Assembly: GCF_028389875.1 (NCBI RefSeq)
Contig: NC_084663.1
Span: forward strand, 160,857,801-160,921,800
Direction: 5' to 3'
Origin: Rhea pennata
Lineage: Eukaryota; Chordata; Aves; Rheiformes; Rheidae
DNA: 64,000 bases
A model generated the notes under the pieces. That model had not been told where the DNA came from and did not search any database. It saw only the letters and a program-made list of their open reading frames with translations. The translations under genes and the position numbers were made by a program. Of this stretch, positions 13,018-24,565 are shown in pieces; positions within the stretch are counted from its first letter, which is position 1, and each line of letters starts with the position of its first letter.

Positions 13018-14010
13018 ATGGCATCTGAACACAAAGCCAACTTTACTACTCGGCCAGGCCATGCAGACCCTTATACAAGTTGCAAGGATGAGGATTTCTT
13101 ACAGGTGAAATCCTATCTCTCCGTCCTTTACAGCCTCATCTTTCTGGTGTGCTTCCCAGGAAACGTTGTGACAATTTGTATATACTTTTTCAAGATGAGG
13201 CCCTGGAAAAGCAGCACCATCATTATGTTAAACCTGGCTGTCACAGACCTATTATATATAGCCACACTTCCTTTCTTTATACATTACTCTGCTAATGGAA
13301 ATAACTGGATTTTTGGAGACTTCATGTGCAAGTTTATTCACTTTGGTTTCTACTTCAACATGTACAGTGGCATTATCTTCCTTAGCTGCTTCAGCCTCTT
13401 CCGCTTTTTTGTAATCGTTTACCCAATTAGATGCTTTTTCATTCAAAAACGGAGATGGGTAGTGGTGACTTGCATAGTAGTTTGGATAATTTCCCTAGCA
13501 GCCATCAGCCCCTTGGGCATCTTGATTGCCACGAAAGATACACAGAACAGAACGATCTGCCTGGACCTAGCTACTGCTGAGGACCTTGATACCAGTCGAT
13601 GGTATAACTGGCTCCTGACAACGTTTGCCTTCTTCTTGCCCTTGCTGACAGTGACGCTGTGCTACGTCCTCATCATTTATGCCTTGGCTAGGGGGCCCCA
13701 CATGCAGGCTTGCTACAGGCAAAAGGCCCGCAGACTTGCCGTTGTCCTCTTGGTGGTCTTTTATGTGTGCTTCCTCCCTTTCCACATCTTTCGGGGGATT
13801 CACATCGAGCTCCGACTGAGACCAGTTAGCTGCCACTTGAAGAACCTGATCCTTTTTATGTTTGTTTTAGCTAAACCCTTAGCAGCGTTAAATACGTTTG
13901 GTAACTTACTGCTTTATGTGGTGACAGGAGACAACTTCCAGCAGGCTATTCTTTCGCTCCTCAAGGTCCAGACGAACCAGAATCTGAAACAGAGGAACTC
14001 TATGCCATAA
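13018..14010 (+). CDS. OXGR1: 2-oxoglutarate receptor 1 (class A GPCR, GPR99 family)
   Basis: Intact 330-codon single-exon gene, close to the 337 residues of human OXGR1. The family receptor sits in the plasma membrane, binds alpha-ketoglutarate (leukotriene E4 has also been proposed) and signals mainly through Gq. Seven hydrophobic segments are visible, with the class A anchors Asn49 (1.50), Asp77 (2.50), Arg129 (3.50), Trp156 (4.50), Pro208 (5.50) and Pro254 (6.50). Cys104 and Cys181 form the expected ECL2 disulfide; Cys22 and Cys272 fit the P2Y-type second one. Asn8 (NFT) and Asn177 (NRT) are glycosylation sites. The DRY motif reads FRF, and the TM7 motif is NLLLY instead of NPxxY. The near-identical stretch PLAALNTFGNLLLYVV identifies the gene. 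The start is secure: an in-frame TAA lies at 12991-12993 and the context is good (A at -3, G at +4). Several ligand-pocket residues differ from human. A splice acceptor for a 5' UTR intron may lie near 12995. Confidence 0.95.
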   Translation: MASEHKANFTTRPGHADPYTSCKDEDFLQVKSYLSVLYSLIFLVCFPGNVVTICIYFFKMRPWKSSTIIMLNLAVTDLLYIATLPFFIHYSANGNNWIFGDFMCKFIHFGFYFNMYSGIIFLSCFSLFRFFVIVYPIRCFFIQKRRWVVVTCIVVWIISLAAISPLGILIATKDTQNRTICLDLATAEDLDTSRWYNWLLTTFAFFLPLLTVTLCYVLIIYALARGPHMQACYRQKARRLAVVLLVVFYVCFLPFHIFRGIHIELRLRPVSCHLKNLILFMFVLAKPLAALNTFGNLLLYVVTGDNFQQAILSLLKVQTNQNLKQRNSMP

Positions 14011-14156
14011 GAAAGCTGTGGAAGAATGGGGCCAAACTCACCCATGACCAACTACACACAACCTCCCTGCCATCAGCACAGCTCAGGTTAACCCTAGCTA
14101 TACCAGCAGAGAGCTTATTTATTCTGTGTTTCGGACTTATAAATCAATCATCAAAA

Positions 14157-14192
14157 AATAAAATCTTAAAACTTAAATATTTGAAAAATAAA
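14157..14192 (+). terminator. Two poly(A) signals of OXGR1
   Basis: AATAAA occurs at 14157-14162 and again at 14187-14192, about 150 and 180 bases after the OXGR1 stop codon. The T/G-containing stretch at 14215-14230 fits a downstream element. This predicts a short 3' UTR of about 200 bases with cleavage near 14175-14215. Confidence 0.7.
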
Positions 14193-17100
14193 AAGGATAG
14201 CTTCTCAGAAATGTCTCTGCATTTGTTGCCTGAATTCTTGATATCTTCTGGAGAATGGCCTGCAGTTCTGGGGAAAAAAAATGCTTATTAGTGGCAGATA
14301 CATATTCAGGATGGGAAAAATTTCATTTGATTTTAGTAACTTGGAAGTTAAGTGTCTAGTCTAAGGTAGATTCCTGCCTTTGGCTTTTTTTCTTAATCAA
14401 TGAAGACGAGTAAGACCCTCCAGAGGGCAATTCATCCTACCTGTCTTAGACATGTAGGTGAAGTTCATCTTACCTCACTGGAGATGTTGTAAGGGTAAGT
14501 GTCTATATATAAGCTAATCACCTTGGCCTCCCCTGATGACTTCCCTTTATAATGGAGAGAAATTAGCAGTTTTAGAGTGTGATTCACCTAATTATTCTTG
14601 ATGACTGCATTTGGATGAAATGAATCATGACCTAGAAGTGCTTATTTCTCTCCATTGACCATAAAAGGTAAGTAGATCAGACATAGACCTAATGTAGATG
14701 CTTACTCAGCTGAAGCCCAGTTTCAGTACAGGATGGGATATATGACTCTTTAGAGGTGGCTAAAGTGGGAGCTGACATAACAAGACCAATATTTAGATCC
14801 TTCAATGTTCTCCTGAAGATTAATGGTGCAGTAACATACCACCACCCTTACACCATTCCTTACAAGGAATTTCTTTTCTGCTAACCGTGTTTCTGAATTA
14901 ATTCTAGTTTGGACATAAGAAGTGGATTGATGCATAAATGGGCTAGATCCACACACAATACAATTTCATGTTTCTCCTCTTTACTCAGTGGCACTCCGCT
15001 TGACTGTACCAGCTGAGGAACAAATTTAGGTACTAATACATTTAAAAGGCAATGTCAGTGTTTCACAAGAGGAAAATTTGAGTCTAATGCTTGCAGACAC
15101 CATCTAGAGATGTCCTAGAACAGCTGAGATATCCCAGACAACAGCAGTACAAATTATTATCAACATGATATTTGAATGAGCCCAACAGGATGACCACAGA
15201 GCAGACTCTCTGACACAGTTTTATAACACCCTTCTTTAATGCCTCTTCCTTTTTGCTCTCCACTCCAAAATGTCCATTAATCAATGGCAACACATGTTGC
15301 CTCAAGGCCTTAATGCTGCCCTTCTCCTTATTGAGTCCCTTTTTGCATGGCCTTGTCGTCAGGAGACCACCTGACCATTTGACCTTCCCATTAAGCACAT
15401 GCATGGGTGAATGGCAAGTAGGCTGCCAATTTTCTGTGGCATGAACAGACGAATTACGGCCTCTATTGGGGCCAGCCACCTCAGCAGCTAAGGGAGGACA
15501 GCAGGCAACAGCAAACAAGAGGCATATCAGGGAAATGAGAGCATGTAAGAAACCATTCCTGACATAGGAAGGGCAAGATTGGGAAAGGATGAACAGCCTT
15601 CATGTAGAATAGGGTGGAAGATGGTCTGAGAAAGAAAAGTTCTAGCAGAAAGTAGAGGAAGAAGTCATCTCCTGTAGGCATAGCCCATTTGATTTTAATC
15701 CACCCCTAGATACTAGCCAAGACATTTTTTAAAACTTTTGCACAGTGCAGCATGGTCTCCCCTGTGGCTACTACTTATCCTCAAATTGCAGATGAGCATC
15801 GTAGGTGAAGAAGGAATCCCATGTACTGCAGGGATGCAGAGATGCTGCATGTGACAAACATTCCAAAATTCAATGAAAATGTCTCCTTCCCCACACGCTT
15901 CATTGGATTTGCCAGACTCTAGGAGCCACACCACTTCCTTCAACACCCTTACAGTTCTGCTCCTGATACACCAAAGGCAGCTGATCCACCATGAGCAAGC
16001 AACACTGAATATGGCATATTACCTGCTTTTTTCAGTTTAGGATATACTATCCAGAAACCACTTGGTTCTTTGAGCACAAACAGGATGATAAGTTCTCTTT
16101 TAAGCCTCTAGTGCATACGGACATGAGCATTTACTAACTCCAATTGCATGCTACCTAAAATATCTAATGGAGGCTGGTTCTTTTGGAGTTCAGGACAGAA
16201 AAGGAACTGACTCTATTTTTGCAGCAGCGATAAGGAAAATGTTCTTACTGTCAACTTTAAGTGAAGTTCTGCTTTAGTTCCCTTGCAGCTGCACTTGATA
16301 TTTTTTGGATAAATTATTCAGCACGCTCGTTTGTTCATACATCCGGGCTAGGTACTCTTTTTAAATGCAAGATGCCTGGAACATCTTTAGTACTAGCATC
16401 ACTGCCTGGAACGATTTGAGCAGATATAATCCCTAACTGGCAAGGGGATGAACCAGATCTAGATTTCTACGAATTGTGGAGAATGAGCACATAAGCTACT
16501 TTATGCTAAATGATATACTTACAATTTCAGTAAAAGTCATAAGAATGAGAATGCAAGATCTGTACAAGAATCCCACCCTGTGATGACCAGCGCTGGCCTC
16601 TGACTACATTGTTTCATTTGCAATAACCTACCCCTCTTTGCTTGCCTTCAGGGCATACAATACTTGCACACTTCTCCTGGTCCTTTCTCGACTCCGCTGC
16701 TCCTGTTGCATGTCTGCCACACTGATGGCTACAGAGTAGTAAGTCTTCACAGGCTTGTGCCTCACCTGCTAACTTATGCCCTGATGTCAGCCAACCAAAG
16801 ACAGCAATCAGTTGTCTACTTGTTAGCATCCATTCAACTCTTCACTGCAATTCGTCACCAGCCTAAGCTGGAGAAAAAAGGGGAAGACTATGAAAATGTT
16901 GTTTTGTAAACAATGATACCATCTGACATGGCAGTCAGATTCAACAGCAGAACGTGATTCTTGTATCTTAAAATTTATATCACCACAGATAGGGGAGAAC
17001 AGTTTAGTCATATTTATATCTCATCATGTTTTGGTTTGACATCAGTACGAGTTTCGTTTTCTTTTTAGGTTTAATTTTAAATATTCTCATAAGTTTGTCA

Positions 17101-17713
17101 GAATTTTACAGTGTAAAGGCTTGACTTTTTTTCCTGGCTACCTACAATATGCTTGCTTTAAGGGGAAAGGAGAAAGAAACTTAACATGTTCAGGAAATAA
17201 AAGATAGATTTGTATCTCCATCACCACTGGGCATCACAACAGGGCATTGATTTTTAAATCGTTATCATATTATGATCATTTACTGTTTACTGTTGTAATG
17301 TTTTCACAAGACTAAAGCATTATTACATCTACATACAAAAAAATATAAAGTCAAAATATATATATTACTATTCTAAATAAAGGCCCAGATCCACACCTTC
17401 TAACCTAGGCACCTAATTGTGCAAATGCACTGGAGGAAATGGTCTAAGAGAAGACAAGAGTGACATTTCTCAGCAAATTTAGAATTTCTCTGGTGTCTGA
17501 TTCCCACTGATAATTAAAAAAAATGACAGTTCCTAAAATAATACCTTCTGTAAGCCAATCAACAATAATTATTCTTGAAAAGGAAAGGATGACTCTCAGG
17601 AACATCACTGTTGATACCAGGTTGCTCATTTCGTTCTGCTTTAATCTTCAGAACAGGATGTGATCTTTGCGGCAGTCTGAGAGCAAGGGCTCTGCTCCTC
17701 TGGGCATTTCTGA

Positions 17714-17715
<2 letters not shown>

Positions 17716-17745
<30 letters not shown>
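17716..17745. repeat. T homopolymer, 30 bases
   Basis: An uninterrupted run of 30 T on the plus strand. It may be the poly(A) end of an old minus-strand retrocopy, but no recognisable body adjoins it. Length is likely polymorphic or uncertain in assembly. Confidence 0.9.
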
Positions 17746-17750
<5 letters not shown>

Positions 17751-19140
17751 AATGGATCCACCTTGGAAGTGTAGGAGGTAACTAGTTAACCCTTCGGGCA
17801 GCTCCATCAGCTTCACCCCCAGCGAAAGGCATGACTGCTACTTTAAGGACGCTGTTTGCAGAGAGCAGAAGGAATATAACTGGTGGGAGAAAACTATAGA
17901 TATGACAAAATACCAGAGAGCAGACCACAGTTCTCCACCTGTCTATTACCAATAGCAAGGAAAAATAGTGAGAAATCTTTTTACACAAAAATAGCACAGT
18001 TCAAGGAGAAACCTGGCTGGTGCCAGAAGCATGACAGTGGCAGATTGTCAAGCCTGTCCCACGTTGCTGCTTGTTAGTGACGTGGGGCTCAGGGACTTCA
18101 CGACTGAGCCTGTGAAGAAGGGGGCAAGGCTAGTCCTGTCAGGTGTACAACACATGTTCCTCATTTGGTCCTGTCTCTAAGGAGCTAGAAATATCTCTGT
18201 TCTTAGGAATGCTTAAAGAGCCCAGCAGAAAGTCTACGCTTGTCAGTTTAAGTAGCCTCAACTGACTCCAGATCCATATGGATTCAGGGGCTGGAGTGCG
18301 TGAGGGAGAGTGAAATGGGGAGATGAGGAAACCTGCCTCAGGTTTGACACATAGATTCACGGCTTCCACCTTCTCTGAATGAATATGACCCCCTTTCCTT
18401 TTTAACTTTTTTTTTTTTTTTTTAATCTTCTCTGAGAGTTCATGCTTTGGTATCCCATGCAAACCCACAAAGGAGCAGGAGGTATCGGTCTCTGTGCCCA
18501 GGCAGCTGTGGGAAGGGAAGACACCACACACAAGGATGTCTGATTTTGTATAGCATCCCACAAAATCAACGCAGCTTGTCACATTTGGTTTAAAAGTATA
18601 ACCACACCAGGTCAGACATAAAAAATGCTCTTTGGTCTTGGGGAGGGAGGAAAAGCCTCTGCCAATTCATCAGTGATTTCCATTATCAAGGAGTAAATCT
18701 GAGCCTCAATTAAACATGTCATCATTATTTAATTACTGCATTTATAAACTATGAATGTCAGTAATATCTCTCTCTGTAAATGTACAAATCCTATACAAAT
18801 AGCTCTCTAGCATATCCCCACAGATCCATCAGCAGATTTCCACTTCATAAAACCACCTACCCAAACATCAACCTCAGTGACTGTTCATAGGTTTGCATAT
18901 GCAAACCCTGAGGAGCAGTGACGAGGATGACTAAACCTGCAAGCAAGCACGGTCACTAGGCTTAGAGCCTAAAACTGGGGTTCAAGTGTTAGCCACAAAT
19001 TACATCGAAATTTTGAACCTTGTATCTAGAGCCTTCCTGAGCTCCTGTGGCACCTTGGGCCTGCATCACTAAAATAAATTATGATTTCGTACAGTAGAAG
19101 GAAAAGAGGATATTAGAGATTTCTGAATTTTACTTAAACC

Positions 19141-19380
19141 TATGAACGGAGGGACCGTGTGCAATCGCATCCATCAGTGGCTTTTGCTGTCGCTACGGCA
19201 GACCGCAGTCGCCACAGAGGGTGCAGTTCCTGCATGCTGAACAGAGCAGCTCGCTTAACCTGCTCTTCGGGTCGCTTGGGTAATTCCTCGCCAGGCACAG
19301 GGAAACACACGCGTTTTCAGCACCGTGTTTCTCCCCCGCTACCCAAAAAGCGGGGCTGAATTGAGCGCATGAGCAGCGGT
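19141..19380. promoter_or_regulatory. Short CpG-dense patch, possible regulatory element
   Basis: I count 18 CpG in 240 bases, close to what base composition alone would give, while surrounding kilobases are strongly CpG-depleted. No recognisable coding sequence, LINE body or tandem repeat explains it. It could be a small unmethylated enhancer, the promoter of a non-coding transcript, or a recently arrived GC-rich segment. Confidence 0.25.
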
Positions 19381-22300
19381 GGGCTGCCTCTTCCCAAGAC
19401 CAGTAGAGCTGATACAAATGCTGAGAACCCCTGTAAGAGTCACCAGAGCAAAACAGAAAATAATTGCAGCAACATGCAAACTCTTCTGAAGCAGTTTTCA
19501 AAAGTTTGTGATGACCTGCTGGACTGAATAAGCATGATTACATTTCAGATCTGATTTTCTGCTAAATATTGAATTAGCAAGGTTTTTCTGTAGTTTCCAA
19601 GGCCCGTCTCTAAGTGTACTGTTTGGTTTATATTTAGGTTAAGTGGCACCTGGCTACTTAGCTTCTTTTCTGTGCCATGGAAACAAGTTGTATTTGCCTA
19701 TAGGATAAATGATAATGTTCCGTTCTAAAATGGATTTGGGTGTGTATTCAACTGTGGGGTATTTGCTTGTGTAAATTTTGATGTAAATTTTGGTATTAAG
19801 AGCTGATATTTCAAAATGGTTTTGTGGTTCACTTCTGTGCTGCAAAATTAAGTGTCTCCCCCTGTCCAAGCAGTGTAGATTTAGTCACATATTTAAACAG
19901 AATACAGGGAGCATATTTATCTGATCTGTTTAAAATGTATAGCTTAAGTTGAGCTGTTTTATCCTGCGAAGGTGACTATTTTGCCTCATGTAATACAAAA
20001 AACTGTTTTTTTTTCCTCTGGAAAAAAAACACTCTCAGTCATTACTTTTTATTTTATTTTAATTTTTTTAATTTTTTGTTTTTAATTTGGGGTAAAATTT
20101 CTTCAACTAAGTTCATGTAATTTAAAATCCTACCTGTGAGCTAGCTGCCTAGGAGGGGGTTATAGTCAGCAGAGAGAAATGGGAGCTTGGAGGGTCCAGT
20201 TAATTCTCTCTAAGGTGCCCAAACTGTGCCTCAGAAGTGCCTGTGTAGGGAGTCAAGGGGGTCCACATTTCTAATGTCCAGGCTTTGATAAGATGAGACT
20301 GGTCCGCTGTGTGTCAGCATTAGGCTCATCCTTTTCTTTCCTGTCCTGAAAAGTCTGGCAAAAGTCAGGCATAGGTTTTTGATGATATGATGATTTTTAA
20401 AGTGTGTCTACAGGGCACTTCAGCGAATTTTTACCATGTCCTTTGGCTAATCATTATCTTCAGGTAACCCAGCTGAGAGAATGTTTTACATTCATTTGCC
20501 CTGCTGAATGAGAGGCTTTTGGGGAAGGAGAACAGTTATGTAGAAAAGCAGAGCTACATTCTGATGAAGTACAAAATGTATAAAAATATATAAGCCCAAG
20601 AAAGACCCAGCTCGGATAGAGGGAGAGTGGGAGTGCCCCAGGGTCTCCGCCGCCGTCCCGAGTGTCCCCTCTGGGGGCTGGCCCTCCGTGGGGCAAGGCA
20701 CCTTGTGCTAACCAGGTGCTGATGGGACCGTGCTGCGGGGGGATGCCAAGGGAAGGGGGCTGATTTTTATGCAGATCTGTGCTGGGGTTTGGGCCTGGGC
20801 GCTGAAGAGGGGCGAGAGGGGGACTGGGGGGAATGGAAGGATCCCTGCATAGCACTGGGAAGGAAGAGCTAGCGAGGGACAGCAAAAAGCAAAGAGTGGG
20901 AGATTATTTGAGTTTACAGGATTCAGAAAAGGTACAAAAAGTGACAAGCAAAAAATAAATACATAAATAAATAGATAGAAATAAATACAATAAATGGACA
21001 GGGAGCCATCATGAAGGAAAAAGGCAGAGACTACAGTGTGTAAACTGGAGGCAGGCACGCACACACGCACACACACAGTGCTTTTAAGAGCCTGAGAAGG
21101 TGTTTAGAGGGGTTGCGCATGCCTAAGTCCTACTTGTGCATGTTTGAAGTGTTAAACTCCTTGAGTCTGCTGAAGACCAGAGCTTTCCTGAATGACCCTT
21201 AGCAGAGCTTGTCAGAAAAGGACTTTTCATCATGCGCTTTTAATTTGCCATAGCTCTAAGATAGGACACACTGTGACCAAGATCCTAAATGGAGTAGAAA
21301 AAATATTAAGGAAGTTCAGAAATCCAACTTACAGGAGATTCCTTCCTGTAATGTGATCAAACTATTAATTTTTTTCATGAAATTTCTGAAGCACACAACT
21401 TTCAGCAGCAAAATTGAGGGACTACCAAGTGCATGAGAAATGTAGGTAACATGGAGATTAAAATGAGTAGCAGCCTGCAGGGTGACAGCTGCTGGAGAGA
21501 TATCTTCACCACCTGTGGACCTACTCTTGAACCGACAAGCACTCATGCTCGTTCCTAACACTCCCTAATCTGGGAGCTACATGTGTAGTTAAGAACTGAC
21601 ACAGCTGAAAATTTCTCTCAGTTGCACCCAAGTAACACCCACATCAAAGGATACAATATAAAAATACATTACATTTGCACAAAGATAATTCTACATAATG
21701 GCTTAGGCAAACATTGTAATAAGTGTATGTGGAGGAGAGCTGTTAAGGGATGTGACTTATTTCTCATGTCTTAAAGCCTTTACCATGTCTTGTTGATCCA
21801 GCTGTTTTCACACTGCCTATTCAACTTTACCTTTGTCCTTTAAAATTTACAAAGACATACCTACCAATCACAGCAACAAATCAGTAGGAGAATAGAGAGC
21901 CCATTACCTACCCGAAGGATCCATTGCCCTAACTCTTCCTAATCTAAGTTTATACAGACACCCAGAAGAGCTCATAAATAAAGGTCACTCTGATAAAACT
22001 CCTCATCTCACTCACACTTTTTTTCCCTGAGAGAATTATGCTTTTTCTCCAAGCGGGGGGTTCCTGGGAGATCACAAGGCAAAGAGACACCTCAGTGAGT
22101 CCTGTCTCACAAATCATGGAGGTCATGCAACCATGCATTGAAACCCACCTGGTGAGACTAGGACCTAGCTTCTGCCTCCAAGTCCAATGCATCTGTCCCC
22201 TCAAAATTCATGTCTCAGTCCCCAGCAGGAGAAAGGCAGCTCCTTTTGAAGGCTGGCGGGGGAAAGGCCTGTGCAATAAGACAAGTTGCTCATGGGTGCG

Positions 22301-24565
22301 TCTACCCATGCACTTCGAGCTGCTCTGCTGGCACAGTCTTATTCTTCCCCTCATCCCAGCTGCTACAGCCCTTATCTTTGAGCTAGCACCGGGTATCCTG
22401 GCACCTTGGGAGCCAAGCTAGCTGAAACCAATTGCATTTTTTCCTCCACATTGTGCTATCATTTTGGGCCGAGCCAGAACCCTGGGTGGCCAAAGAGTGC
22501 CAGTGCTGCCAGGAGGAGGACAGGGAGGTGCAGGTGTGAAACGCAACCCAGGTGGCCTAGGCCTCCCTCACCATAACCTTCTGCAGAGCCTCTCCTTCTG
22601 CTTGGGGCATCAGGTCCCCTCGAGAGACCTCCCAAACTGCTCCATGGGGCACATGGGCAGCAAGGACACATGCAGGAGAAGTCTGCACCGCTCTCTAGCT
22701 ACCAACAGCTTTGACCAGTGGCCTAAGCTGGTCTTCTCAGTCCGTCTTCTGGTGAGGGGAACGAGGTTTCCTCCGCAGGCAGCTGGCACTGGACATTTGT
22801 TAAGTCTCCTCTCCAGCCTTGCTGTCTGTAAGAGAGACTGGACACCTGTAGGTCACACACCTGCATGCAGATAGCACTGTAGAAACTTCACAAGACTAAA
22901 TCACTCCCTAAACACACTGAAAAGCCTAGATCTTCCACTCATGCCTAAGTCAACATTTAGTTTTGTGAAATCAAGGGCACTTCTGCCTGAATTTCTCTTG
23001 ACAGTCCATGCGGAAAGACAGAGTCTGCAGTGTTACGCAGTTATTGCCAGCTGCTGTGACACTGACCAGCCAGGTGCCCATCACGCTCACCATCTGTGCC
23101 CTCTCCCCAAAAGGCACACAGCAGGGGACTCTTCGTTTTCCACTGACCCTCTTATTTTCAGGTTTATCTTCACTATTCCCTTGCATTCCTGTGTGATCCC
23201 TTTTAACTCCAAGCTGAAGATCTACTTATTATTCAGCTTTAATTTCTGAGACAGTGCTCATTTGTCATAGAGTATGTGTCTATATAAATATGACCTCGTG
23301 GCTGTCATCCTCACCTGTCTGGGACTGTGTTTTCTGACACAGACAAATGACACCAGAAGTGGCTAGTGCAGCACCACTACAGGCTCTCATCTCTATGGGT
23401 TATCACTGCGATAGCGTGTCTGAGTGTAACTGCTTACTAAGATGCAAGGTCAGTGGGAAAAGGACTGGAACAGTGATGAAAACCAAACTAGGGCAAGTTC
23501 CTGCTAGCATAAACTTCTTTGCTCATGCAAACTCCTTCCCTTTAAACAACTTGGCCAGTACTTGTTCTGTTCACATGCTTTTCAATTAAAAGCACTTCCA
23601 CTATCAGAAGATGGGTTTTTCAGATACATGGAACATACTGTGCCAAAAGCACCCTTCGGAGCCAGAGAATTTATTTACATTATCCTCGGCAGAGAAATGT
23701 TTTGTTAAATCTGGCTGCAGCTGTCATATGATAATGAATGTACATATCTTCTATCCGTGACTATTATTTGAATAAGCACCTGTGTCTGCCCCCAAAATTG
23801 CACATCAATTACATAGATTTGTCACTGAGAGATAAATGAATCCTATCTTCAGAATTCATGATTCATGTGCTACCCTGGAAAACCAAATGCTAAGTTTAAT
23901 TAGCTCCTGGACTAATTGCTTAATTCAAAAAATAAAAATTCCTCCAAAGCTTTCCTAGCCCAGCATTTGTAAGACTGCTGCTTGGCTGAATGGTGCTGAA
24001 TGACGACCAACAGAAGACAGCATCAACTGCAGACCTAGTGACCAGGCAGGTTCCTTCTTGCCCAACATCAAAGTGCCCCTGTCCAGGCCAGGTTACAGGA
24101 ACAAGTGGTGGAGAAAGGTATTGATTGTTTGGGGGCTTTTTAGTGCCTTCTTGCTGAAGTAAGTCCACCTACTCATACAAAATGCTTCTGCCTGCAGTTG
24201 CTTGTGTTCAGAAAACACATGAAAGCCTTCTTTTATCCATTGAAAGCCAAAGGGCTTGTTATTGTATCTTCGGCCCTGTCTGGCACTGACTGAACCTGAA
24301 GTTTTCATAGAAGAGATGGAAGCAAGTGAGCAGCTGATATTGGGTTCCCTGGTATGGAACTGAACACTAAGATAAGCATGACTGAGCAGAAGGATACTGT
24401 CCAAACAGGAAAATCTGCTGGCTAAACAGAGGCCAAAGATACACTGGAAGAAATACATGGAAGACACCTCATGTTTAAACCTATTCTTAGTTTCACTGTC
24501 AGTGAGATGTTTATTTAAGTAAGTAAGTGATGTCCGGGATTGGGATTAGGTAAGTATCTCCATGT

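Larger units (their letters stand above)
14215..24565. other. Intergenic region between OXGR1 and the CR1 copy
   Basis: No exon recognised. The longest open frames (144 codons at 15084-15518 and 147 codons at 18139-18582, both minus) have no family features, and the second runs through a T tract that gives a lysine run. The region contains the 30-base T tract at 17716-17745, a 17-base T tract at 18407-18423, a T-rich stretch near 20040-20090, a CA-rich patch at 21058-21077 and the CpG patch at 19141-19380. Unique AT-rich DNA at 18660-18790 and 23700-23935 looks like possible conserved non-coding sequence. Confidence 0.55.

Noticed and set aside
15084-15518. 144-codon minus-strand open frame
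   Set aside because: No domain or transmembrane/secretory pattern that convinces; flanking sequence shows no exon signals. Most likely chance.
18139-18582. 147-codon minus-strand open frame with a lysine run
   Set aside because: The lysine run is translation of the T tract at 18407-18423; nothing else in it looks like protein.
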